DNA of 64,000 bases, from contig JAOVFP010000012.1 of assembly GCA_025738555.1 (NCBI GenBank), positions 992,001 through 1,056,000 of the forward strand, read 5' to 3'. Under the pieces are notes generated by a model. The model was not told where the DNA came from. It saw only the letters and a program-made list of their open reading frames with translations, and did no database searches. Shown piece after piece: positions 25,362 to 37,378 of this stretch. Made by a program: the position numbers and the translations under genes. Source of the stretch: Cyathus striatus (Eukaryota > Basidiomycota > Agaricomycetes > Agaricales > Nidulariaceae). Positions within the stretch are counted from its first letter, which is position 1; each line of letters starts with the position of its first letter.

Positions 25362-26455
25362 GTTGGGGATTTCCCATTAGATGCTCGGGTTTATCAGAAG
25401 CTCGTGTGTCACGAACGTGACTGTTACTAAATTCAAGCCCCGCTGGTCGTGTTTTTCGCTTAACGTACCCTAACGATTACGTACTTAGAGGCGGATTCAG
25501 CGCTACAGCTTCAGTGCTTCAGTGAAAATTCATTCGTCGACTTCAAGTATGTGTAAATCAGTAGTATGAGAAAGGTTGTAAAATCAAATAACCACACATA
25601 CTTACTGTATGCTTTAATTTTTACTTGATTGATGTATGAAAAGTAGCGGACAAATTTGAAAGTGAATGGAGCAAGATAAATCTATCATCTCTATTTCCTA
25701 CCGGCCAAAGCTGTAGCTAATTAAGAATATAGATCGCACATGCCAAATTCATAGAGATATCCAATGAGGCTTCTTGCTATGCATAATGCATTACTTTGAA
25801 TGAACTTTGAACGCTCGAAATAACACGAGCACGAAAACACGATCACCAATTTCAGACTCCGCTCTGCCATACCTCGGCGAGGCGTGACACTTTCCAAAAA
25901 CATCAGAACGAATTCTGGGCTCATATTGACGAATTAAGGTAATATTTATATTCTATACTATTCAGTGTAGGTATGTGTTAAAATTTGAGAATATTCGAGG
26001 TCGGGAAGGTGGAGAAAAATGAGTTACAAAATAAAACACGACCTTCTGATAAACCCGAGCATCTGATTGACGATAGTAGGCAGACCGGTAAAACTTGTTA
26101 AGGTTTTGGTGTAGTGTTCCTTACCCTTTGCCTTCCCTAAATGCTCCTCCCTCCCTCATGTACAATATACCTTATTATTCTTCAACATACATACAGTATT
26201 AGTTCCTGTATATATTGCAGAGAAAATATTAGGTCTAATAGTGGAAAAGGAGTAGTGCATGAGCTCTGAATTGAAACCAGTACAATACTGCTATAGTGGG
26301 CTGTTACATTATTGCCCCACATATTTTACAACATTTTCATGATATTTTAACATTTTAACCTCACTTAGATCTTTCTTATGAGTCCTGAGATGTTTTTGAT
26401 GTCCCAGTCAGGTCCCACAGTTGGGGACAGAGGTGTGACAGCATAAGGAACAATA
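25362..26455. other. Intergenic, no supported gene
   Basis: AT-rich sequence downstream of the ANL ligase with short ORFs only. The part from 26390 (GTCCCAGTCAGGTCCCACAG) may belong to a decayed repeat next to the following element. Confidence 0.45.
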
Positions 26456-27400
26456 TAAGGTAGATGATGGATGGATCTGACACCCTTATGTAATCCAAAT
26501 CTTACCTCTTTGAAGAGCTGAAATTCCTCCCTCATTGCTCATTTTCGTGCATATCTGGCTTGAACAAGTTGTAGTGTTTGATAATTCAAACAGAATGTTC
26601 GAGTTATTTTCCTGAAAAAATATTTATTTGTCAACTTATTTAAAGTGCAATATTTTTTTAAGAAAGTAGCTCAGAATGCTGTATTACTATGTTTCCAATA
26701 CTTAGAATGTGACTTGGATTTTTGGGCTTCCAAGGTTTTGCGTCTTACATAAGCAAATCACATGATGTATATCTGATATCCCAGAAGCATCAAAAACTGA
26801 CATATTTTTGGCACAAAAACCATGGGAAGAAGATCTACAAGCACAAAAAATGATTTAAACAATATTAAGAAAGGTATTGTGTAAAAAGAACCAGAAGACA
26901 AGACCAACAAACTACCCAGACAGTGCCAGGCAACTGTGGAAGATGTGTTCTAGGACATCTGAAATCAATGCAATGGAATGGGATGTTCTTGCATGTCTTG
27001 GTGATGTCCCTCAAATTCAAATTTCAAGGTCAATAAATCTACTACCCAATAGATTCTTATTGATCATATTTAACATTTAGATATGCAAATAGATCTGCAT
27101 GCTTTATAGATTCATACCACCAGGATTTGACAGGGCTAACAAATTGTACCATGGATACTGGGTGCTGCCTCCTTCTATGGCAACAGAACTAAAAGCTTCA
27201 TATCTCAAGTATATAGCTACTATTTAGGTAGAATAGGTATTAATACTACTTTAGATGATCTACAGTACTAGTGTGGCATCTACCCAGCTTGCCTGAAGGT
27301 CGCAATTTTTTGGATTTTTTCAAACTGCAGATTTTGCGCCTCTTGGCGCTTACGTAATCAGCTTACATAAGGGTGTTGGATCCATCCGTCATCTACCTTA
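26456..27400. mobile_element. Non-autonomous TIR element (about 945 bp)
   Basis: The ends are inverted copies of about 40 bp: TAAGGTAGATGATGGATGG at the left and, as reverse complement, TAAGGTAGATGACGGATGG at the right, both continuing with a shared ACACCCTTATGTAA. The inside is AT-rich with short ORFs, the longest about 67 codons (26877-27080), without a transposase motif that I recognise. No clear target duplication is visible. The pattern fits a decayed cut-and-paste transposon or MITE. Confidence 0.6.
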
Positions 27401-27435
27401 CTAAAATGTCAACGGGTTTAACCGGACCATCTATT

Positions 27436-27507
27436 GACGAGATACCCCCACGCCAATCATGTGACGCCAGCGTGTTCTCGTCTCAAACAGTTTGGCTTCC
27501 AGACTAA
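27436..27507. repeat. Half copy of the palindromic MITE found at 39093-39244
   Basis: GACGAGATACCCCC, TCATGTGACGCCAGCGTG, CTCGT and GGCTTCC-GACTAA match in order the right half of the 152-bp element at 39093-39244. The left half is missing or reduced to a short GTTTAACCGGACC-like word just upstream, suggesting a deletion through the palindrome. Confidence 0.7.
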
Positions 27508-29242
27508 TTGAAAGAGCACTAGACGGTCTAATTGACGTGTTTTAACACGTGATAAAATGCGCTCCGATCAACAATAGCATGAGCAAACAGAAGTTGCGAC
27601 TTTGGCAGACTTCGACGACGTTCGTGGTTATACTACTTACACAATAACACTGAGGTGAGACATTTAGATTACTTTCCATTTATATCATTCACTAACCATA
27701 CATGTAGATCACTATATATTTACTACATGTACAGGCTATTCCTTTCTACGCAAAGAAATAGTGAGCCTTCCTTCAGATCCTAGTGAGGTTGCATATGAGA
27801 GAGAGCTGGGGGTACAGTACATAATCAAGAACTCGGTCACACCTAGCAGTCAGTCAGCAGGAATTTTTGACAGAACAAGTCAGTCCCCTGCAAAAAGAAA
27901 CCACAATAATAATTATATAAGTATTGCCTTCATATATCTCAATTTATATGCAGAATGATGTAGATTTGGCCATGCTATAACAACTGTATGTCTCGCCAGG
28001 CCACTACATCATCTATTTGGCTGTCTATCTCCCATTAGCTGCTTCATATCTACTGTACAGTCGCTTTTTAAGAACATCTTTCCATATGGCAACTAACCAT
28101 ATTCATTTTTCAAGTTATAAAGCACACTTTTACAACAGTTTCACCGCATATTTGCTTTGTTTAAATTTTTATGTTGGGTATATTCCTTATCCCCCTCACC
28201 GCAAGTTGAAAGCACTACCGTGGATTGTGTAGTTGAAAACTGACCTTAAAATTTGGCATAAATGTTATTGGTATCATCCAAAATATATTAGTGTATTTAT
28301 CGCACTTTTTAAAGTTTTATTCGAGGTGCTAGAGTGATGAGATCAGAAAAATTCCATTTTCAGGACATAGAAATGTCAAATGGAGGAATTTTGGGAAAAG
28401 GCTTTCAACTCGCAAATAACTGTCGGAAAATTAATGAATGGTATCTCAATTATATTTTAGAAGCTCTTGTGGAAGCATCTTTGGGTGAGCAATGGAGTAA
28501 TCAGGGATAAAGTGCAGAGAGCACAGGCAAGCGCGAGTCAACAGGCTTCCCAGTAGCACTTGATAAGATAAGATATTAAGCTGTCAGGTACTAAACGCCG
28601 CGCAATAATAAGTTCCCGCGCTATGACCGGCTTCCTAGTTTTGTCCAAGATCGCATGCACTTTAAAAAATATTCATAGAAACACACTGGGGCATCCAAAA
28701 ATTACAAAAAATGTCTCAATTTATTTTTTGGAAGGTGTACCATAACTTTAACATAAATTGATGGCACTATTCGAACCATTTTATGTCTTATTTCTCAATT
28801 TGATGTTAGGTGGCTGAGATCACCATCAGTGACTGTAAGTGTAACCTGACATTCTCGAAGTGTACGTACGACAGTTAAGTAAGTAGAGGACGCTAGGTAG
28901 ATTCTTAGTAAACGACAGTATGTATGGAATCAGGCAGCGGAGATGAAAAATGCATTTTTGCAGTGCAGTCAAAATGCCTGCTCTACATTATACAGCTAAC
29001 AACACATATAGAAATATACCGGTCTCACTTTGCCGCTTGTCATATTGTCTTGGGAATTGAGCACAAGACTACGTTTGGGAATGAAACACTCCTTTGGAGC
29101 ATAAGCATACTGCATTATCAGTTAATTATACTTACACAAAAGTGGCTGTTACTAGCATTAAAATCATGCTATAAAAGAAGTATGTTCATGACCCCTTCTT
29201 TCTTAACCTCTGCTCGGTGTATCCGATACAAACCGTATAACC
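27508..29242. other. Intergenic, no supported gene
   Basis: AT-rich, with ORFs at most about 113 codons (28924-29265) that overlap the start of the amine oxidase in another frame and show no domain. I see nothing else that I can support. Confidence 0.45.
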
Positions 29243-31521
29243 ATGACTACTTCCACCACTGCTAGTGCCGCTCCCAGCCACCAAGACCCCTTCAGCTACA
29301 TTGGGCGTAGAATAATTGAGGATTACATTACAGATATTCGCGCTAAAATCGACAACCCGGGTATCCCATCTATTCCAGGTCCAATTTCTGCATCAGGATA
29401 CGACATAGAGTTCCATGGAAGTACACGTCCAGTTGGCATCTTAGGAGCCGGAATTAGTGGGTTATATACCGCCCTTATCCTTGATTCTCTGCGTATCAAA
29501 TATGAAATCTTGGAGGCCTCCGATCGTACAGGTGGACGCTTAAAAACACATCGTTTTAACAAAGGTGGAAAATATGATTACTTTGTGAGTCTCATAATTC
29601 TACGGGTCACACTTCTGTCTCATATGTACTGTTCTCCTCGACAGGATGTCGGTGCAATGCGTTTTCCTCTTCCAACTAAAACGCCCAACGGAGATTATAA
29701 TATTGGGATTAACAGGCGCCTCGGACAGCTAATTAATTATGACAAGCTTAACCAAGGCCAAGATTCTTTAAAGGATAAACTTATCCCTTTGTACTACCAG
29801 TCAAAATTGAAGCCAGGACTCCTTTACTATAATGGGGTTCGTGCTCGGATAACTGGAACTTCCGAAGATTCTGCGGCTGGTGCCAATGCCATGAAGGTTG
29901 ATAACGCATATATCAACGTCGGTACCAGTGCAATTATGCAAGATGCTATCGTTCGTTTTACTAACGGAATTGCGAATGACTTGAAGTACGGCGGTAGGAA
30001 AGGTTGGGATACACTTCAGCAGTACGACATGTACTCTACACGTGCTTATATGTCCCTGGTTTATATCCCTTCAGCAACGCTCAAACTGCCACCACAGCCC
30101 CTTCCTACTAATATTGTAAACTGGTGCGAGGCCTTTGGTGGCTCCAGTGCATCGTTTGCAAATGCGTGGTCAGAGAGGGTTCTGGGTAGTCTGTCCCTTG
30201 GCGGAGGAACTGACATTTTCGGTGATGTAGAGTGGAAGTGTTTCGAGTAAGCCCGGCGCCGCTTTCTATCCTGATGTTCATAACTCATTTTTATTTTATT
30301 TGGAAAAAGTGGCGGGTCCGAGGCTCTTAGCAAGGCCTTAGAGAAATACCTCATGAGCCAGAATGCATCTATTCAATTGAATAAGAAAGTTACCTCCATT
30401 AGTTACGCTGAAGATAAAGTCCAAGAAGATTCCTCGCCATGGAACTATGATGTAAAGAAAGGAATCAGAGTTGGATTCGAGGATGGTTCCGAAAACGAAT
30501 ATTCTCATGTCATCTCGACTATCCCTCTTCCCGTTTTGCGCATGATCGACTTGTCAAGCGCATGTCTCGACACCATGCAGACTACTGCACTACGTATGCT
30601 GCATTATGGCCCATCCATCAAGATTGGAATGCACTTTAAAGAAGCTTGGTGGACTACCAAGTTGAACATCGTTGGAGGGCAGTCATTCAGTGATCTTCCA
30701 ATCCGCACTATTGTATATCCATCCTATGGCGTGGATTCTGACACTCCTCCACATACGTTAATTGTGAGTTACTGCTGGACCTCTGATGCAGAGAGGTGGG
30801 GTGCTCTGATAAATATGTCGGACCCTTCGATTATTAGTAAACAGCTGAAAACCGTCGTATTGAGAAATCTGGCAGAGGTACACGATCCAGCGGTAGTTTC
30901 TTATGAATATCTACTAGATCAATGTTTGGATACGTATGCTTGGAACTGGAACGACAATCCATATACAATGGGTATTCTAGTCTACTACTTAGAATTACAG
31001 AAAACTAAAGCCATTAAATTAGGTGCGTATGCGGAGTTTGGAGCAGGAAACTTCGGGGATCTCTACAAAGCTCTTACGCGACCGGCTGGTCATCACAGAA
31101 TTCATTTTGCAGGTGAGCTGGTCAGCATCCGACACACGTGAGTAATATATCATAAATCTAGCATTTTTACAGTGTTTCATAACATGACTCTAGTTGGGTG
31201 GTTGGTGCTTTGGATGGTGCTTGGCGTGCAGTGAAGGAATACCTTATTACATCCGGCCAGTGGGGAAAGTACAAGCGAAGGTTTACAAGACTATGGGGAT
31301 CCAATGAAGAGTGGACTAGGTCAAAGAAGTCAGATCCAGCTACTTTCAAATCATTTCCAACAAAGATTGAATTCTACGGGGTAAAGTATGGCATTCCAGA
31401 TGGCGACAAAGACATTTGCGATGATGAAATATATGCTAACGAACATCCGGAGGAAGATGATCTTAGCGACTTGATGCTTGAATACATCGGCTTCGCCAAT
31501 TTGTTTCGTGAACATATGTAA
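29243..31521 (+). CDS. Flavin amine oxidase / L-amino-acid oxidase-like
   Basis: FAD-dependent oxidase that would convert an amine or amino acid to the imine with H2O2 as by-product. Four exons by eye (29243-29584, 29645-30246, 30310-31137, 31194-31521) give exactly 2,100 nt, or 699 residues. The N-terminal dinucleotide-binding motif is VGILGAGISGLYTALIL followed by EILEASDRTGGRLKTH. Exon joins restore DVGAMRFP (the usual flavin-contacting word), CFDGGSEALSKAL, and near the end GHHRIHFAGE...RHTWVVGALDGAWRA, the second FAD contact. I see no signal peptide, so it is probably intracellular. No obvious partner gene. Whether the substrate is an L-amino acid or another amine cannot be told. Confidence 0.9.
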
Positions 31522-31914
31522 TGGCTGCTTAGAAACAGTTTGGTACGAAGGTCTCAGACTACTGTACCTTGACTTTACTTACTCGAGTCTGTAACTGTAT
31601 TTAATCTACAGCCTTTGATGGTAAATGACATAGATGACCAGTTTACCTTAGTGTGAGGAAGCATGTTCATAGATTTAGCAAAGAAATACGCGAAGTAATA
31701 TATTGAGATACTTATATTCATAATACCAAGAAGGAAGAGCGAGGCCTATAAATTCCCTAGTTTAGAAATAATTACAACAATTGTTTGATTTCTTTCAGTG
31801 TTTCTGGGTCTTCGGAGCAAAGCTGTTGCAAGGCTAAATATGCAGCCCCATTCCTTGCAAGACGCTTAGTAACTGCACTGGAGCTCCTGCGTGCATTAAA
31901 TGTCACATCTTTCG

Positions 31915-33786
31915 CTAAGAGACTGGTATTAGCGAAGAGCCGTATTCACAGAAAACTAAACCAGTACTGTGGCATTTTATAGTCCACTGATTTATCCCCT
32001 CGTTCTTGGTGTACGTTTCTTCGTATGTGATATTTAACCCCATATACTGTGTAGCATTGTTCAGTAAAATTGTGTAATTTATCATTAAATCATCTCTGGC
32101 AAGCGCAATAACAATATCCTGTGAAGAAGAAACATATTCAATACTTTCATCACACCCTGTGCACCTCTCTAAAATGCGCGGTGCTTTATAGGTAATTATT
32201 GCACTCGTATTGATCTCAGGGGTTAATACAATTTTTTCACAAAGATATCCGCCACAATTGTGGATCATCTCATCATCTTCTCCTGGGATGCGACGGAGCA
32301 ATGAGCTGGGAAAGACCTGGAGCGCCATGTCAAATGTTTCAACGATCTTTTCCAGGGGAAGTTGGTTTTCGCCGAACCAGCTAAGTTCTCTACGTATCCG
32401 ATCCACCTGAATCGAATTATCTGGTTTTATTGTCACTATTTCAGCGCGCGCTGAACAACTTGGAAGTCGAATATCGGATTCGGTAATTTGAGAGAAATCC
32501 GCTGATACACGATTAATATGTCAATGTAGATAAATTAGAGTAAGGAGTCTGGGGCTCACGATACAGTATCGAGTTGATATTGTTAAATGTCTAACACTAT
32601 AGTCAAATACCACACTTTTGTATGTATACAGAACTTACGAACATCTTTACAAAGAGCATTAAACACCAACCAGTCCGCCAGTACTTGACTCTTTTTGGAA
32701 GTACATTGTTCATCGCGATCATTTTCAAAGCTCAGATCTTCAGCGTGGATGACGAGAAGTGGATTGTTGTCATGTCCTAACACAATATCGAAGCACTATT
32801 GAACGAATGTCGTAAATATGACCACTGTGCATAAGTAGTAAGCGCAGAATTCTTAGGGCTTTACCTTATTTTTATTCAAATATGCCTGATCCAGCGGAAA
32901 TTTAACCTCTCTCAAGTAATCTATTGCCGCCTATCCAAATGTCATATCTACCATTGCTTATTCAAAGTTGATCAACCAATTAAAACTTACAGCAAAGCCT
33001 TTGACCTGCGTTAGAAAGGGAGTTGTTGAAAACTCTTAAGCTATGATCGATAGATCACTTAAATGTGATTTACCGTTTTTATTGACAGTCTAACACTCTC
33101 ATTTAGACTGCTTTGTAGCATATGCACAGCAAGATATTCAAGTTTACAAGGCCATGCAGGACCTGGGGATGCATTAATGATTGCCCTAACATGTATTTAA
33201 ATACCCTTACCTAGCCATGGATATATTAAGAATGGATTTTGCCCAACGTTTGCCGACGAAGAATATATAATACGGGCAACATTAGAGTGTATGTACCTGT
33301 ATTTACGGAATGCATTGACGTTTGTTTTAAAATGCTTATGTCCAGTTTATGTTAGTTTTGGGTGATATACAGTACTACTGTGTAAGCACCTACTTGTTGC
33401 TCGGATAAACCGTTGAAGACTTTAACCAGTACTAGCTTTCCCTTAAAATCTGCTTTATGCAGCCAGTATCCTTGGCCCTTTTTCACTTGCTCCAGTAAAG
33501 CAATTTCCATCTACATTTAACACGCTCACGTCAGTAAAGTCAGTATAAACAATTACATCAACAACGAACCTCTTCAACTTCATTTTTTCCCCACAACCAA
33601 CATCTATCAATATAAAGAAAGGCATGAAATCGGTTATTCCTTACTGCGTCTTGTTGCCTCGTTGATTGTATACATATCCCCTGCTACACTTATGATTGAT
33701 CCATTTTCTATTGTGGTCCCTGATGCATTCTGAAATATAGATGATTGAGAGAGCGACAAGTTGAGGTTTTTCGTAAAGGAAGGCAT
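31915..33786 (-). CDS. Pseudokinase-like array gene 1, with C-terminal extension
   Basis: First of five related genes. The N-terminal exon reads MPSFTKNLNLS, then SSIFQNASGTTIENGSIISV and AGDMY. Later exons give GYWLHKADFKGKLVLVKVFN (a kinase N-lobe-like strand pair with the Lys of VKVF), a hinge-like QNPFLIYPWL, and CFDIVLGHDNNPLLVIHAED-L where a kinase would have its HRD and metal loops, which are absent. The last exon has RIRRELSWFG, then HNCGGYLCEKIVLTPEIN and YKAPRILERCTGCDE, followed by about 75 extra residues not seen in the other copies. I infer a degenerate kinase fold; function unknown. An upstream Met at 33909 is also open, but 33786 is favoured because the duplication of the 5' region ends there. 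Confidence 0.6.
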
Positions 33787-33960
33787 GTTAGAGGTCTGGA
33801 ACTGGGGATAGGGGGGGAGGAAGTCTGAAGATGCTGTTAGGCAGCAAGTTGTAGATGCCAACGCGGGGAGTGAATTCGAACAGCCACAATCGTGACAATG
33901 ACATGACACTGTTGATAATAATAGATCAAGTTATCTTTACCAAATTTTTACTGTAAAGTT

Positions 33961-34309
33961 CCAACGCCAAAATCCTCCCACGCGTTTGCCCAAGCGCCCT
34001 GGCACCCAATCTTCGTCATTCACACATCTGTCGCACGGTCGCATCTGTCGCCGGTCGACACCGACATCAGCCATCATCCACATATTCCAATTGTGTTCCG
34101 AAGTCCATTCCCAACAACCAAAATCACCCGCCTCCAAGCCCCCCTCCCTCAAGCTTCAACCTCAAGCAACCACCCGCAGGGCTGCAGCACACTATCCACC
34201 CTCCCGCTCCTCAGGTGCCCCACGAAAAATGGCAAATGCATCATGCGGGGCTTGCGAGCAGCAGAACGCATTCAACAAGTTCAAGCAATTACTTGCTTGG
34301 CTGCAGTAA
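33961..34309 (+). pseudogene. Fragment of the 5' end of the RhoGAP gene (unit 1)
   Basis: Resembles 55485-55685, the leader and first exon of the RhoGAP gene. Words in order are CCCAATCT-CGTCATTC, CCAACAACC, CTCAACCTCAAGCAA-like, CTCCTCAGGTGCCCC and AGCAGAACGCATTCAACAAGTT. The matching protein words (SSGAP, QNAFNKF) remain readable, but the frame has shifted and nothing follows that continues the RhoGAP gene. Confidence 0.65.
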
Positions 34310-34329
34310 TCAGAGTCAGACAGCAGTGA

Positions 34330-35620
34330 GTAACACAGTCAGATGACTATTATTCTGGTTTTGTATCTAATGAGTTTGTTCCTAGGCGGTACTAGTTGTG
34401 GTAGTGAACGACTTATAGCGAAACACGAACCTTGACGTCCTTCCGAAGTTCTGTCACCGCTTCATCCCAGAAGCGCAACTGCTTGTTTAGAAGTACAGTG
34501 AAGTACGTTCTGGAGGTACCTTATGGCCGCCAAGGATGTGAGACGGTGTCTATGGCTCGTATTGCGCAGAATACGTGGCATGAAAAGGGGCAATAAGGTA
34601 TGCTACTGGCACTAGGGTGAACCAGGGGTGAGTACAGTGTTTTGGCTCCTCACGTTCGCTCTTTCTCATCCGTGCTTTCAGAGCTTTGTACGGTAGTACC
34701 GCGTTGTCTAACGCCCAATCAAAGCTGCACGGCCCATATGACTTCTGGCACTTTCGGTGGTCAGCCTCATTGTCGTACACAACACTATTATGGTTAAGGT
34801 GTTCTTACATCTTGAAGGAGGAATACACCTATCGAAGCTGCTTGCTACTTTCTTCGCAGGGGTCTAGCTGTTGGTAATGCATTGAATTCATTTGGTACAT
34901 CAGTAGGCAACTACAAATTTGACATCGGTTCAACAGCGTCTTTACCAGATCGTACATACATATATACCAACACCCACTAGCACCCACTTGTCCAAATACT
35001 ACCACCGCTCACATTTCTATGTACAAATACTACATGGTTTACACGTCGCATCTTTCACTACCAGTGTCAGCCTTCTACACTGAGCACACTGTTTCAAGAC
35101 TTGAGTTTCAGAGTTGTAAGATTCGTTCACTGCTTGGGCCTCGGCGTTCAGGTCACCATCGATCGCTCCCAAACAACTACCCATGTAACCCCCTATTGGT
35201 ATTCCAACAACTTGGGCCCCAGTGTTTCTCAGAGTCATGTCACCTGAGTACTGCCAGCCTGTCTTACAGCGCAGGCCGTAGGGAGTACAATCGTGACCAT
35301 GGCATATCACAGGAGGTGAAGCAGGGTTGCACAACACCGTACATAGTACGCATGCAGACGAACTCCTTCAGCCTCCCGCTCACACCCGGGGTTGCGCTGG
35401 ATGCTGTCTGTCTATCCAAACAACGACTTCCCTAGCATACACTTCCACCACACCAAAACTCACCTTGTAGAAGAGAACAACAACGGGGGCGGCATTTACA
35501 ACCAAAGAACCCTTTAAAAATATTCATACAACCCTGAAGTGAACATAGTATACAACATTAGCCAGCCCTACGACCCTATGCCTTGAAGGGCTTGATTTCT
35601 TTACATTTCTCGCTGGAATG
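34330..35620 (+). pseudogene. Decayed unrecognised gene (unit 1)
   Basis: Several plus-strand pieces recur in all three duplicated units, such as LDVLPKFCHRFIPEAQLLV near 34430 and TSVGNYKFDIGS then LPDRTYIY near 34905-34975. The frames are interrupted by stops and no full exon chain can be built. I do not recognise the family. The presence of the same pieces in unit 3 (LCLTCHRVTPGAQLLA near 39765) shows that a real gene once stood here. Confidence 0.4.
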
Positions 35621-35668
35621 GTTGTTAGCGAGACATTATTTGCCGAAATGTTAAAGCGTACTGTTTAT

Positions 35669-37378
35669 TCAACTAAACCCTCTATGTTGCGTCCAATCCT
35701 CGTGCAGAGGGGGGTGAGGAACGTACGCAGCTCTTGCAGTGATGTACTGGTTGCACGCTATGCATCTCTCTGATATGCGTGGTGTTTTGTATATCATTAC
35801 CGCGCTCCTATAGACCCACGGGGTTAGCACGATTTCTTCGCGGAGATATGATCCACGACAATTATGTAGAACGTCTCCGATTGCTCCATATACGGAAGGG
35901 AGTAGTGGCGATGGAAGAACTTTGTAAGTATTCTTGAACGCACTGGAAATCTCGTGAAGGGGAAGCGGAATCTCGCTGGGATAATGGTTAAGCCACCATA
36001 CTTCTCGACGTGTGTGGAAGCCTTGTGATGGAGACGATGTAGAGGGTAGTAGTGATCCGGCAAGTTCGTGAACAGAAGGGTATGGGCATGTCTGAATACC
36101 CAATATTTGAAGAAAATCCACTGGGAGTGAATTTATTACAGAAGAGAATGTTTACTAATTTGCTCCACTTACTGTACAAGACTGTGTTAACCTTCTTGAA
36201 CATCTAAACAAGAAATATAGTTAATAGCTAGCATAATTCAGGATATAATGAAACATCTAACGTTATCGCAAAGGGAATCGAATATTGCCCAAGCAGGATC
36301 GTGACCCACACTGAGCTCTGTACCGCCTGCATCTAGATATTCGGGATGGATGACAAAAAGCGGACATTTGTCATGCCCAGAAACTATGTCGAAGCACTGA
36401 TTCCACAATTTTGTTTTTTCAATATTAAATTATCGTGATTGACACGATGCACAGTCATACCTTAACGCCAGCTCTCGCTAATGGAAATTTCTCCCGTCTT
36501 AAAAAATCGACAGCTTGCTGTATAAATGACCACATATCATTTCTATTTTTGTAGTACATCGTTACGACTTACAGCAAATCCCACCACCTGCATGATGTAT
36601 GATCAGTAACCACGAGACAATGAACTATGTAAACGATTTACCGCTTTCATTGCCACAATAATGCCATCGGTAAGGCCGATTCTTAGTTCTTTAGCAATGG
36701 TAACCTCTAACAGATCACAAGGCACGTCCAAGTCTGAGAGATCGGTAATCTGTAAGTGAGTGTTTGATGAAATAGTAGAAATAAGCTTACCCAACCCTGA
36801 ATACACGAAGTAGAGATCTGGCCATGGCGCATCATCAATTGGATTGGAATAGCTCTCAAGTGCAGCAATATTGGGATGCATAGATCTAATTTGAAGTATT
36901 TAAGTAAGTAAGTTCCGTAAGTAATACTTAAGCAGAAATCAAATTACCGTTTTTCATAATGCAAGTTTTTCTCGAAGTGCTAAAGCATAAAGTATAAAAA
37001 ATGCCGCACTCAACAGGTGGCAAACAACCGACCTCTCTTTTTGATGGCCCACCGAAAACTTTTACTAGCCTTAACTCTCCACCGAGTTTTGCTTTGTGTA
37101 GCCAGTACCCACACCTACTCGTTACCTGCTCTTTTAACGTCATAACTTCGTTCTAGATAAAGCATCGTGAACTGGGAAGCTAGGAATAATGGGGTGTCAT
37201 TGGGGAGAAAGCTTACGCAATATTGCGCTCCCGGGGAACCAGATTCCAAAACGGACCTGTCTACGACAGTGATATGCATATCCCTTGCCACACTTGTGAG
37301 AGAGCTGCTCTGTATCATCGTCCTCCCAGACGAGTTTTGGAATAAGGATGACATCGCAGGTGTTGAAGATCTGGCCAT
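35669..37378 (-). CDS. Pseudokinase-like array gene 2
   Basis: Start MARSSTPAMSSLFQNSSG at 37378 (an inner Met at 37354 is possible), followed by SLTSVARDMHITVVDRS. The next exon has TSRCGYWLHKAKLGGELRLV then KVFGGPSKRE. Then come HPNIAALESYS, WPDLYFVYSGL, DVPCDLLEVTIAKELRIGL, and CFDIVSGHDKCPLFVIHPEY. The last exon (35669-36121) has RREVWWLNHYPSEIPLPLHE, NCRGSYLREEIVLTPWVY and YKTPRISERCIACNQYI. Kinase HRD and DFG motifs are missing while the VKVF lysine remains. About six exons with short introns. It is nearly identical to the gene at 48161-49869. No break is evident by eye, but exon joins in the middle are approximate. Confidence 0.6.
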
